Of a stretch of 5,510 bases of DNA, positions 1 through 5,294 are shown one piece after another; position 1 is the first letter of the stretch, and every line of letters starts with the position of its first letter. A program made the position numbers and the translations under genes. The stretch covers positions 1 to 5,510 of the forward strand of contig JBGUSK010000089.1 of NCBI GenBank assembly GCA_045132495.1, written 5' to 3'. Below the pieces are notes generated by a model. That model searched no databases, was not told the DNA's origin, and saw nothing but the letters and a program-made list of their open reading frames with translations. Origin of the DNA: UBA11524 sp045132495. Its GTDB lineage: Bacteria > Bacillota > Clostridia > Christensenellales > Aristaeellaceae.

Positions 1-853
1 TTCTCAATCTTGAGCAGATACTACCACATGCAGCACAGCCGCCTTCGCCGGTCTCGCGGAGACTGGCAGGCAGCGCGTCGCCCACTTCCTTCATCGCCAG
101 GATAACCTCATCAGGGTCGATGGGACAGCAGATGCCGGAGAGCACCATATCTGCCGCTGTAAACGCTACACCGGATGAGCCCACATTCCGATACACACAG
201 GGGACCTCCACCAGACCGCCCACAGGATCACAGACAAGGCCCAACAGATTCATCAGTGCAAAAGCGGCTGCATCAGCACACTGCTGGGCGCTACCTCCCT
301 GCAGATACGTCAATGCTGCAGCAGCCATTGCCGCCGCAGAGCCACATTCTGCCTGGCAACCGCCCTCCGCTCCGGAAATGCTTGCCTGGGTCGCAATGGA
401 CTGGCCCACTGCCGCAGCAACAAACAGTGCTTCCACCGCTTCAGATTCAGGAACGTTCTTCTCTTCCATCATTGCAATGATCGCACCCGGAAGAATGCCG
501 CATGCGCCAGCTGTAGGGGCCGCAACGATCTTTCCCATGCAGGCATTGCATTCCGCCGTTGCCAGCGCATATACCTCTGCCTTGCCAAGGATGGAACCGC
601 ACAGCGAACTCCCTTGTCGATAGTACTTGAGCAGCATCGCCGCCTGTCCACCCGTCAGCCCCGACACGGAACGGAGCTTTTCATCCATGCCATTCTTCAC
701 AGCCTCCTGCATACAGTGAAGATGATGTGTCATCGTTGCACGGACAGAATCCTCCGTCACACCGCTTTCACTCGCCTGTGACGCAACTGCAGCACAGGCG
801 ATCGAACCGTGCTGGCGCGCCATTTGCACCCATTCCCGAAGGGTATAATCCAT
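1..853 (-). CDS. sdaAA: L-serine dehydratase, iron-sulfur-dependent, alpha subunit (3' end cut by window edge)
   Basis: This is the catalytic alpha subunit of the two-subunit [4Fe-4S] L-serine dehydratase, a cytosolic enzyme that deaminates L-serine to pyruvate and ammonia. 284 codons are open from ATG 853-851 to the left edge, close to the roughly 290 residues usual for the family, so only the last few residues are missing. Visible family blocks are LTGGQ (66-70), AAPTAGACGILPG (111-123), SGAEGGCQAECGSAAAM (160-176), CDPVGGLVEVPC (208-219) and SLRETGEGGCAAC near the end. Cys166, Cys208 and Cys219 are spaced 42 and 11 apart, the spacing I recall for the cluster ligands of the Legionella enzyme. 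The start is set by an AGAGAGG ribosome binding site 9 nt upstream that overlaps the stop codon of the ComF-like gene, which implies translational coupling. The partner beta subunit is two genes upstream in the same operon. The cysteine-rich C-terminus (GGCAACGSIC) differs from the GGLAATPTG ending I remember from Bacillus-type proteins. The assignment is firm. Confidence 0.95.
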   Translation of the reverse strand, partial: MDYTLREWVQMARQHGSIACAAVASQASESGVTEDSVRATMTHHLHCMQEAVKNGMDEKLRSVSGLTGGQAAMLLKYYRQGSSLCGSILGKAEVYALATAECNACMGKIVAAPTAGACGILPGAIIAMMEEKNVPESEAVEALFVAAAVGQSIATQASISGAEGGCQAECGSAAAMAAAALTYLQGGSAQQCADAAAFALMNLLGLVCDPVGGLVEVPCVYRNVGSSGVAFTAADMVLSGICCPIDPDEVILAMKEVGDALPASLRETGEGGCAACGSICSRLR

Positions 854-862
854 CTGTATCAG

Positions 863-869
863 CCTCTCT
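863..869 (-). promoter_or_regulatory. Ribosome binding site of sdaAA, overlapping the comF stop codon
   Basis: On the minus strand the sequence reads TTTAGAGAGG, followed by 9 nt and ATG. The TAG stop of the upstream ComF-like gene (870-868) is part of this Shine-Dalgarno sequence. The intergenic gap is only 14 nt, so ribosomes finishing the upstream gene are well placed to start sdaAA. Confidence 0.75.
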
Positions 870-1521
870 AAATTCTATTTCGGCAATCCATAACCACCTT
901 GGTGGCTGTCACTGCGTATATGCCAGGCGCACCGGCTGCTATCAAAGCATCCGCACACGCGGAAACTGTCGCGCCAGTTGTCAGCACATCATCAATGATG
1001 ACAACTGGTACGTTCACCCGTTCCCTGCAGACAATGGAACCTCTCAGGTTGCGAAGACGCGCCATTCTGTTCAGACCGCGTTGTGTATGGAGCATTCCTT
1101 CTCGGCGGAATAACTGCCTGCATTTCATTCCGGAAAGCATTGCCGTTTCTTCGCACAGCCTTCTGCCATGATCGATATATCTCTTGCGACGACGCAGCTC
1201 AGGCATCGTAACCCAAGTGAGCACAGCATCGGGTGGAATTTCCATCGTACGGATGGTTTCTGCAATTTCCTCGGCCAAGACCGCTGCAGCATCCGCCACG
1301 CCCTCTTCCTTTAGGAGCAGTACCAGATCTTTCGCCGCGCCATCGTACCGGTACACACTTCGTACGTTGCCCTCACCTGCATCAAGCGGTGAAAGCCGCA
1401 TCGCCATCAACGCCTTTTCACAGGTAGAACATAACGCTCCTCTTTCGCTGTATTCATCGCAGCACAGACATTTCAGCCTGCGCGGCCAGAACATATCCTT
1501 GATCATATGAAGCCATTTCAT
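868..1521 (-). CDS. ComF family protein (phosphoribosyltransferase-like, with zinc-finger N-terminus)
   Basis: A 217-residue protein with the two-part layout of the ComF/GntX family. The N-terminus holds a four-cysteine zinc-binding motif, CLCC at 18-21 and CSTC at 31-34. The C-terminus holds a type I phosphoribosyltransferase PRPP-binding loop, VVIIDDVLTTGAT (173-185). Between them lie the expected basic MPELRRRKRYIDHGRRL segment (106-122) and the TQRGLNRMARLRNL segment (146-159). ComF proteins are linked to DNA uptake in transformable bacteria and are widespread in non-competent ones, where their substrate is not established. The length fits the family (about 220-240). The ATG start at 1521 overlaps the sdaAB stop by 4 bases (ATGA), and no strong Shine-Dalgarno precedes it, so translation probably depends on reinitiation after sdaAB. 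Its position between two subunits of one enzyme is odd, because comF more often lies near other competence or flagellar-regulator genes. The family call is secure; the role is not. Confidence 0.9.
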   Translation of the reverse strand: MKWLHMIKDMFWPRRLKCLCCDEYSERGALCSTCEKALMAMRLSPLDAGEGNVRSVYRYDGAAKDLVLLLKEEGVADAAAVLAEEIAETIRTMEIPPDAVLTWVTMPELRRRKRYIDHGRRLCEETAMLSGMKCRQLFRREGMLHTQRGLNRMARLRNLRGSIVCRERVNVPVVIIDDVLTTGATVSACADALIAAGAPGIYAVTATKVVMDCRNRI

Positions 1522-2186
1522 ATATCGCTTCTGCGGGCCAGGAAGGTACTGCCATGTACCCCCGGCAAGGAATTGATCGTATCAATGGCGTCCTGATCCG
1601 GCACGCCATCCAGTTCCATCACGACCATTGCGTCACCGCCCTGCTGACGTCGATAACCCTGCATATTCGCAATATTCACATGATTATGAGCCAACGTTCC
1701 TGTGATAGAAGCGATAGCGCCTGTAACATCTGTATGGCGGATGATCAGCGTGTTTTCTTTTCCAGTGAAGTTCACACCCAGTCCGTCGATCCTATGCACC
1801 TCAATATTGCCACCGCCGACGGACGCAGCTTCGATTTCCAGCATTCTGCCGGATACGCCAGTCACCGTCAGCCGGACAGTATTGGGATGGGCGCCGCGTA
1901 TGTTGATGTGTTGAAAATGCACGCTGATTCCTGCATCCCGGGCAATGCTCAGGGAATTACGCAGGCGCTCGTCGTCCACGTCCATCCCCATCAATCCGCC
2001 GACAATGGCGCGATCCGTGCCATGCCCATGATAGGTCTTTGCAAAGGAGCCATGCAAACCAATTTCCGCACGAACCAGTTCTTCTCCCAGGAGCCTGCGT
2101 GCCGTCAGGCCGATTCGAGCCGCTCCCGCCGTATGGGAACTGCTCGGGCCAATCATGACAGGCCCAATCAAATCAAATAGATCCAT
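1518..2186 (-). CDS. sdaAB: L-serine dehydratase, iron-sulfur-dependent, beta subunit
   Basis: A 222-residue protein matching the beta subunit of two-component L-serine dehydratase in length and order. The N-terminus carries the family signature GPSSSHTAGAARIG (13-26), then HGSFAKTYHGHGTDRAIVGGLMG in the residue 45-67 region. Residues 88-110 include FQHINIRGAHPNT. The C-terminus (about 147-222) is an ACT domain (LIIRHTDVTGAIASITG, then HVNIANMQGYR), the type of domain that binds amino acids and in this family is linked to serine regulation. It pairs with the alpha subunit encoded downstream at the left edge. The frame stays open upstream to 2354, but that extension (FKFFCKYFRAFFPLYL and so on) crosses the promoter and is not family-like, so ATG 2186-2184, the start of MDLFDLIGPVMIGPSSSHT, is chosen. 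The ribosome binding site is modest (an AAAGGCGGCGGA stretch). The stop overlaps the next gene's start. Confidence 0.95.
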   Translation of the reverse strand: MDLFDLIGPVMIGPSSSHTAGAARIGLTARRLLGEELVRAEIGLHGSFAKTYHGHGTDRAIVGGLMGMDVDDERLRNSLSIARDAGISVHFQHINIRGAHPNTVRLTVTGVSGRMLEIEAASVGGGNIEVHRIDGLGVNFTGKENTLIIRHTDVTGAIASITGTLAHNHVNIANMQGYRRQQGGDAMVVMELDGVPDQDAIDTINSLPGVHGSTFLARRSDI

Positions 2187-2225
2187 CGTATTCCGCCGCC
2201 TTTCGCCGCGTTTCTCTTCCTCCCC

Positions 2226-2254
2226 ATTGTACAGGATTTTTATCTTCAGGTCAA
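2226..2254 (-). promoter_or_regulatory. Sigma-A-type promoter of the sdaAB-comF-sdaAA operon
   Basis: On the minus strand TTGACC (2254-2249) and TACAAT (2231-2226) are separated by exactly 17 nt. Each hexamer has one mismatch to consensus. The expected start lies near 2219, giving a leader of about 32 nt before the sdaAB ATG. It diverges from the tRNA promoter, with about 65 bp between the two -35 boxes. No obvious operator or riboswitch is visible in the short leader. Confidence 0.75.
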
Positions 2255-2278
2255 CGAATCCAGGCAGATAAAGCGGGA

Positions 2279-2319
2279 AAAAAGCCCTAAAATATTTGCA
2301 AAAAAACTTAAAATCCCCC
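2279..2319 (+). promoter_or_regulatory. A/T-rich upstream (UP-like) element before the tRNA promoter
   Basis: The roughly 40 bases directly upstream of the -35 box are rich in A tracts (AAAATATTTGCAAAAAAACTTAAAA). Such tracts commonly bind the RNA polymerase alpha subunit C-terminal domain at strong stable-RNA promoters. This is inferred from composition and position only. Confidence 0.45.
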
Positions 2320-2348
2320 TTGACATTTCCGCCAAGCCTTGTTATAAT
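2320..2348 (+). promoter_or_regulatory. Perfect consensus sigma-A promoter for tRNA-Ser
   Basis: TTGACA (2320-2325), a 17-nt spacer and TATAAT (2343-2348) match consensus at all 12 hexamer positions with the ideal spacing. Transcription would start near 2355 and give a leader of about 37 nt before the mature tRNA 5' end. Its location and strength fit a stable-RNA gene. Confidence 0.9.
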
Positions 2349-2391
2349 AATCATCGTTGCGGTTGACCCACCGCGTCATAAAATTAAAGAT

Positions 2392-2482
2392 GCAGAGTTG
2401 GCTGAGTGGTCTAAGGCGCACGACTGGAAATCGTGTGTGGGCTGATACCCCACCCAGGGTTCAAATCCCTGACTCTGCGCCA
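2392..2482 (+). tRNA. tRNA-Ser (anticodon GGA)
   Basis: The full class II cloverleaf can be traced by eye. The acceptor stem is GCAGAGT (2392-2398) with ACTCTGC (2472-2478), followed by discriminator G2479 and encoded CCA (2480-2482). The anticodon stem is CACGA/TCGTG (2419-2423/2431-2435) with loop CTGGAAA, so the anticodon is GGA (2426-2428), reading UCC and UCU serine codons. The long variable arm GTGGG...CCCAC is typical of serine tRNAs. The T arm is CAGGG-TTCAAAT-CCCTG (2455-2471). It has its own strong promoter and terminator. tRNA 3' ends are frequent integration sites, but no second copy of this 3' end is visible in the window. Confidence 0.97.
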
Positions 2483-2484
2483 AA

Positions 2485-2527
2485 TAACCACGCTGTATTT
2501 GATACAATGCAGCGTGGTTACTTTTTT
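2485..2527 (+). terminator. Intrinsic terminator of tRNA-Ser
   Basis: A perfect 11-bp stem, TAACCACGCTG (2485-2495) with CAGCGTGGTTA (2510-2520), has a 14-nt loop and is followed by C and six Ts (2522-2527). It begins 3 nt after the tRNA CCA end, a classic rho-independent terminator for this single-gene unit. Confidence 0.92.
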
Positions 2528-2537
2528 GCCTGAATAT

Positions 2538-2575
2538 GCCCGGAATCCTTTGAAATACAAGGGTTCCGGGCTTTT
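2538..2575 (+). terminator. Second terminator-like hairpin
   Basis: GCCCGGAATCCTT (2538-2550) pairs with AAGGGTTCCGGGC (2559-2571) over 13 positions including one G-T wobble, with an 8-nt loop (TGAAATAC) and a TTTT tail. It lies 10 nt after the first terminator's T tract, so the two act in series on the plus strand. The short T run makes it weaker on paper, though the stem is very stable. It may insulate the helicase promoter from tRNA readthrough. Confidence 0.7.
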
Positions 2576-2585
2576 GCTATTTTGC

Positions 2586-2667
2586 GGGTGGGGTAAAATT
2601 TCTCCCCTACTGCAGGAAAACTGGCTCAGAAATGCTGTTTTTGCCGGTTTCGGATTTTACCCCACCC
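2586..2667. repeat. 82-nt element with perfect 14-bp inverted repeat ends and a nested inner stem
   Basis: GGGTGGGGTAAAAT (2586-2599) is the exact reverse complement of ATTTTACCCCACCC (2654-2667), with 54 nt between. Inside, AAACTGGC (2618-2625) can pair with GCCGGTTT (2643-2650) with one wobble, giving a two-level hairpin with an asymmetric internal loop. There is no T tract after it, so it is not a simple terminator, and no convincing ORF lies inside. It could be a structured RNA, a recombinase-binding site or a tiny non-coding insertion. The sequence does not decide between these. Confidence 0.7.
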
Positions 2668-2676
2668 TAAACCTTT

Positions 2677-2740
2677 ACACACGATTACGCACAAAAACGC
2701 ACGATTACAAAGTTTCAAACACAAATACATAGTTACAAAC
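2677..2740. repeat. Cluster of short direct repeats upstream of the helicase promoter
   Basis: CACGATTAC occurs at 2680-2688 and 2700-2708, exactly 20 bp apart, about two helical turns, so both copies face the same side of the DNA. A degenerate third copy, AGTTACAAAC (2731-2740), resembles the ATTACAAAG that follows the second repeat. The segment is A/C-rich on this strand and unlike the surrounding coding DNA. Repeats of this kind are typical of protein-binding sites such as regulator operators or recombinase arm sites. The function is inferred only. Confidence 0.45.
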
Positions 2741-2750
2741 GAAACCGTTT
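2737..2750. promoter_or_regulatory. Palindrome overlapping the helicase -35 box (candidate operator)
   Basis: AAACG (2737-2741), a 4-nt spacer and CGTTT (2746-2750) form an inverted repeat whose right arm shares its last two bases with the TTGACC -35 hexamer. A bound protein there would compete with RNA polymerase. The arms are short, so chance is possible. Confidence 0.4.
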
Positions 2751-2777
2751 GACCGCTGCATGTATTGTAGCTATAAT
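2749..2777 (+). promoter_or_regulatory. Sigma-A-type promoter of the PLD-helicase gene
   Basis: TTGACC (2749-2754), a 17-nt spacer and TATAAT (2772-2777) give an 11 of 12 match to consensus. The expected start is near 2784, about 43 nt before the ATG at 2827. Confidence 0.8.
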
Positions 2778-2778
2778 A

Positions 2779-2799
2779 GTAAAGAGGCGTATTCTTTAC
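2779..2799. promoter_or_regulatory. Inverted repeat at the expected transcription start of the helicase gene
   Basis: GTAAAGA (2779-2785) and TCTTTAC (2793-2799) are exact reverse complements with a 7-nt spacer. The element begins 2 nt after the -10 box and spans the expected start site, so it could be an operator or, if transcribed, part of a 5' hairpin. Confidence 0.45.
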
Positions 2800-2813
2800 G
2801 ACAACAAAGGAAC

Positions 2814-2818
2814 AGAGG
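2814..2818 (+). promoter_or_regulatory. Ribosome binding site that fixes the helicase start
   Basis: AGAGG lies 8 nt before ATG 2827-2829. It favours this ATG over the longer in-frame possibility beginning with TTG at 2749, which is part of the promoter. Confidence 0.7.
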
Positions 2819-2826
2819 TTGATTTT

Positions 2827-5079
2827 ATGCAGAACCAGTTCCTCACCAACTACACCGATGTGACCTTCCTTGACAAAATCAAGGATAGCCTCCGCCGGTG
2901 CTCATCTTTTAGCTTCTCGGTCAGCTTCATCAAGAAGGCTGGCCTTGTTCTGCTGTTCAAAGACATAGAGGCAGCCGTGGAGCGTGGGGCTGCCGGTCGC
3001 ATCATCACCTCGACCTATCAGAACTTCACGGATATCGAGTCCTTGAAGCGCTTCTTTTCTCTGATGAATCGTTGTCCCAATTTCCAGTGCCATCTGGATC
3101 ATGAGTGCTTCCATGACAACGGCTACTCCACCAAGGGCTATCATTCCAAGGGATACCTGTTTGAGATTGACGGGCACAAAGAGGTCATCATCGGCTCCTC
3201 CAATATTACCCGTTATGCCCTGCTGAAGAATATCGAGTGGGACGTGGTCGTGCAGGATCCCGATGTCTATCGACAGGCTATGCTGGAATTTGAGGCCAAT
3301 TGGGAACAGACCCATCTGCTGAACAACGATATCATCTGTCTGTATTCCAACAAGCTGAACTTTGCCATCGAGCGCTGGGACATGGACTATGACCTGGCCA
3401 CAGGCAACATCAAGCCCAACTTCATGCAGCGTAAGGCCCTGAAGGAGCTGAATCGTTACCGTGCCGTTGGTACCAACCGTGCCCTGGTAGTCGCTGCAGC
3501 CGGTTCCGGCAAGACCTACCTGGCTGCTTTTGATGCGCTAAACTTTAACCCCAAGCGGCTTCTGTACATCGTCCATGAGGGTTCCATCCTGAAGAAGTCT
3601 CTCGAAACCTTCCAGGATGTCTTCGGCAGCGGTGTATCCTATGGCATCTATAGCGGCACCAGCAAGGAATCGGATGCTGATTTCGTCTTTGCCACCAACA
3701 TTACCATGTGCAAGACGCTGGAGCTTTTTGCCCGGGATGAGTTCGACTACATCATCATCGACGAATGCCACCACGCTACTGCAGAGACCTACAAAAAGAT
3801 CATCGCTTATTTCGAGCCTGAATTCCTGCTGGGCTTGACTGCTACGCCTGAGCGCATGGACAATCAAGACGTCTTTGATCTCTTCGACAAGAATGTGCCC
3901 TATGAGCTCCGCCTGCGTGACGCCATCGTCAACGATCTGGTCGTTCCCTTCAAATATTATGGCATCCGTGACCATCTGGTAGACTACGGCCTGTCTGCTA
4001 GTGAAGAGCGCCGCCTGACTGCCCAGATGGCCAACGACGAGCATTGTGACTTTATCGCTACCCAGATCGAAGCGCATCGACCTGCTGAAAAGCTCAAGGC
4101 GCTGGCCTTCTGTCGGAATGTGACTCACGCCCGCATGATGGCGGAGGTCATGGGCGAACGATACAAGACAGCTTATCTGACAGGCCGTAACGACATTGGC
4201 GAACGTATCCGTGCCTATAACGACCTGCAGAACGATAACGCAGATCTTGAGATTTTGTTCACCGTCGATATTCTGAACGAGGGTGTCGATATCCCCGGCG
4301 TAAATATGGTGCTTTTCCTGCGCCCCACGGAATCTTCTACCATCTTCATCCAGCAGTTGGGCCGTGGTCTGCGCAAATACAATAACAAGTCCTATGTGAC
4401 TGTGCTTGACTTCATCGGCAACAGCTATAAGCGCAGTGTGCAGATCGCGTTCGCTCTGTCCTCCCTGGCGGAGAACTTTGTCGTGGAGAAGCGGCTGATG
4501 GCTTCGCTGGTACGGGACAACTTTACCGCTCTGGGGCTGGCTGACTACGGCGTTGAGATCCATATCGATGACCTCAGCAAGGAGGAAATTCTTGACTTCA
4601 TCGATAAGGAGAACTTCAACGCCATCAAGTACCTGAAGCAGGATTACTTCAACTTCAAGAAGTATATCAATGCCGAGTTCTACCCCCGGCACATGGACTA
4701 CTTCAATAATGACTGTGCGCCTGACCTGATCCGCTTCATGAGCATCAAGATCGGTGGTAAGAAGACCTGCTCCTATTACAGCTTCCTGCAGGGTATCGGT
4801 GAAGAAAACCTGCCGCTGTTTACGGATGCACAGGTCGCCTTTGCCAACTATATTTCTGGCATGCTGCCTCTGGTGCGTCCCCATGAGTATGAGATCCTGC
4901 GTATCCTGCTGGATGGCCCCTGCGATATCTCTGTCCTGGATCGTGTGCTGCGTGACAGGATTCCCGGCTATGCTCCGGAACAATTGATGTTGATGGAGAA
5001 GGTATTGTCGCTGAAGGTGATGGAAGGCTCGTTCATGTGCGAGAAGTATTCGCCGCGAACAACCTGGAAACCATCATAG
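2827..5079 (+). CDS. PLD-domain SF2 (DEAD/DEAH) helicase, C-terminally truncated at a junction
   Basis: A 750-codon frame. The N-terminus (about 1-160) is a phospholipase D-like domain with an H106-S-K108 motif and GSSN at 123-126; the acidic residue after HxK is Glu113 rather than the usual Asp. It is followed by an SF2 helicase core: Walker A AAGSGKT (224-230), DECH (312-315), TATPER (338-343), the FTVDILNEGVDIP region (478-490) and QQLGRGLRK (509-517). Such proteins are predicted ATP-dependent nucleic-acid translocases carrying a PLD fold that often acts as a nuclease. Related PLD-helicases I know of are longer (about 950 residues or more) and end in an uncharacterised domain such as DUF3427. 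Here residues 719-750 are encoded antisense to the minus-strand gene at 4968-5294, so native sequence appears to stop near residue 718. The gene has its own promoter and follows a tRNA gene, which suggests island cargo. A defence role is possible but unproven, and function after truncation is doubtful. Confidence 0.88.
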   Translation: MQNQFLTNYTDVTFLDKIKDSLRRCSSFSFSVSFIKKAGLVLLFKDIEAAVERGAAGRIITSTYQNFTDIESLKRFFSLMNRCPNFQCHLDHECFHDNGYSTKGYHSKGYLFEIDGHKEVIIGSSNITRYALLKNIEWDVVVQDPDVYRQAMLEFEANWEQTHLLNNDIICLYSNKLNFAIERWDMDYDLATGNIKPNFMQRKALKELNRYRAVGTNRALVVAAAGSGKTYLAAFDALNFNPKRLLYIVHEGSILKKSLETFQDVFGSGVSYGIYSGTSKESDADFVFATNITMCKTLELFARDEFDYIIIDECHHATAETYKKIIAYFEPEFLLGLTATPERMDNQDVFDLFDKNVPYELRLRDAIVNDLVVPFKYYGIRDHLVDYGLSASEERRLTAQMANDEHCDFIATQIEAHRPAEKLKALAFCRNVTHARMMAEVMGERYKTAYLTGRNDIGERIRAYNDLQNDNADLEILFTVDILNEGVDIPGVNMVLFLRPTESSTIFIQQLGRGLRKYNNKSYVTVLDFIGNSYKRSVQIAFALSSLAENFVVEKRLMASLVRDNFTALGLADYGVEIHIDDLSKEEILDFIDKENFNAIKYLKQDYFNFKKYINAEFYPRHMDYFNNDCAPDLIRFMSIKIGGKKTCSYYSFLQGIGEENLPLFTDAQVAFANYISGMLPLVRPHEYEILRILLDGPCDISVLDRVLRDRIPGYAPEQLMLMEKVLSLKVMEGSFMCEKYSPRTTWKPS

Positions 5080-5294
5080 GTAAACTGATCGTCAACGATT
5101 ACAGGCTCTTCTTCCACACGAGACGCCCTGTGAGGGGCAACGCGGGCCGTTTGTGGCGCTTCCTGGGCGATGTCGGGAATACTACTGGCTTGGGAATCCG
5201 GCGGCTCAGGGGGCGCGTACGGGGCCTGAGTGCGAACGGTCTGAAGCGGGGGCAGCATGCCTTGGAAAGGATTTTGTCCGAGCGTATTATTCAT
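4968..5294 (-). CDS. 3'-truncated mobile-element protein of unknown function (YDGFQVVRGEYFSH motif)
   Basis: The 108-codon frame starts at ATG 5294-5292 with an AGGAGG 6 nt upstream and overlaps the preceding gene by 8 bases, so the start is well supported. Residues 14-54 are rich in Pro, Ala and Gln and probably disordered. From about 64 there is an ordered block, VIVDDQFTYDGFQVVRGEYF (65-84), then SHMNEPSITFSDNTFSININC (85-105). I recall a similar YDGFQVVR...EPSxTF...VNxAC pattern in longer hypothetical proteins of conjugative elements or phages from gut Firmicutes; that is memory, not a search. The pattern should continue well beyond the cysteine. Here only Ser-Gly-Ala and a stop follow, and the DNA from about 4980 leftward is helicase sequence. 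The gene is therefore cut after about residue 105 and is probably non-functional. No enzymatic activity can be assigned. Confidence 0.7.
   Translation of the reverse strand: MNNTLGQNPFQGMLPPLQTVRTQAPYAPPEPPDSQASSIPDIAQEAPQTARVAPHRASRVEEEPVIVDDQFTYDGFQVVRGEYFSHMNEPSITFSDNTFSININCSGA
4977..4985. other. Junction between two truncated genes (rearrangement or assembly breakpoint)
   Basis: Left of this point the plus-strand helicase reads normally, ending in ...RDRIPGYAPE. Right of it the minus-strand gene reads normally, with ...SITFSDNTFSININC. Each reading frame runs only a short way into the other segment before a stop: 32 codons for the helicase and about 3 for the minus-strand gene. No insertion-sequence ends or obvious direct repeat are visible at the site. 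The exact base is uncertain by several nucleotides. Confidence 0.65.

Noticed and set aside
1554..2180. 208-codon plus-strand frame opposite sdaAB
   Set aside because: It is antisense to the well-conserved serine dehydratase beta subunit, and its translation resembles no family.
2187..2354. N-terminal extension of sdaAB to the upstream ATG at 2354
   Set aside because: The extension would run through the operon promoter and into the divergent tRNA promoter, and it encodes a non-conserved hydrophobic/basic stretch. The family signature starts right after the ATG at 2186.
2392..2482. tRNA-Ser as a proven attachment site
   Set aside because: No duplicate of the tRNA 3' end and no integrase gene is visible in the window, so integration here is only a possibility.
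2433..2732. 99-codon plus-strand frame
   Set aside because: It begins inside the tRNA and crosses two terminator hairpins and the inverted-repeat element, so it is not a gene.
2586..2740. CRISPR-like array
   Set aside because: The repeats are only 9 bp with two exact copies and no regular spacers, and no cas genes are present.
2749..2826. Longer helicase start at TTG 2749
   Set aside because: This TTG is the first triplet of the -35 box. The ATG at 2827 has its own AGAGG and lies downstream of the promoter.
3538..4983. Long (481-codon) minus-strand open frame inside the helicase gene
   Set aside because: It is the antisense shadow of the helicase core, whose plus-strand motifs (DECH, TATPER, QQLGRGLR) are unmistakable. 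The minus frame has no family-like motifs and no supported ribosome binding site.
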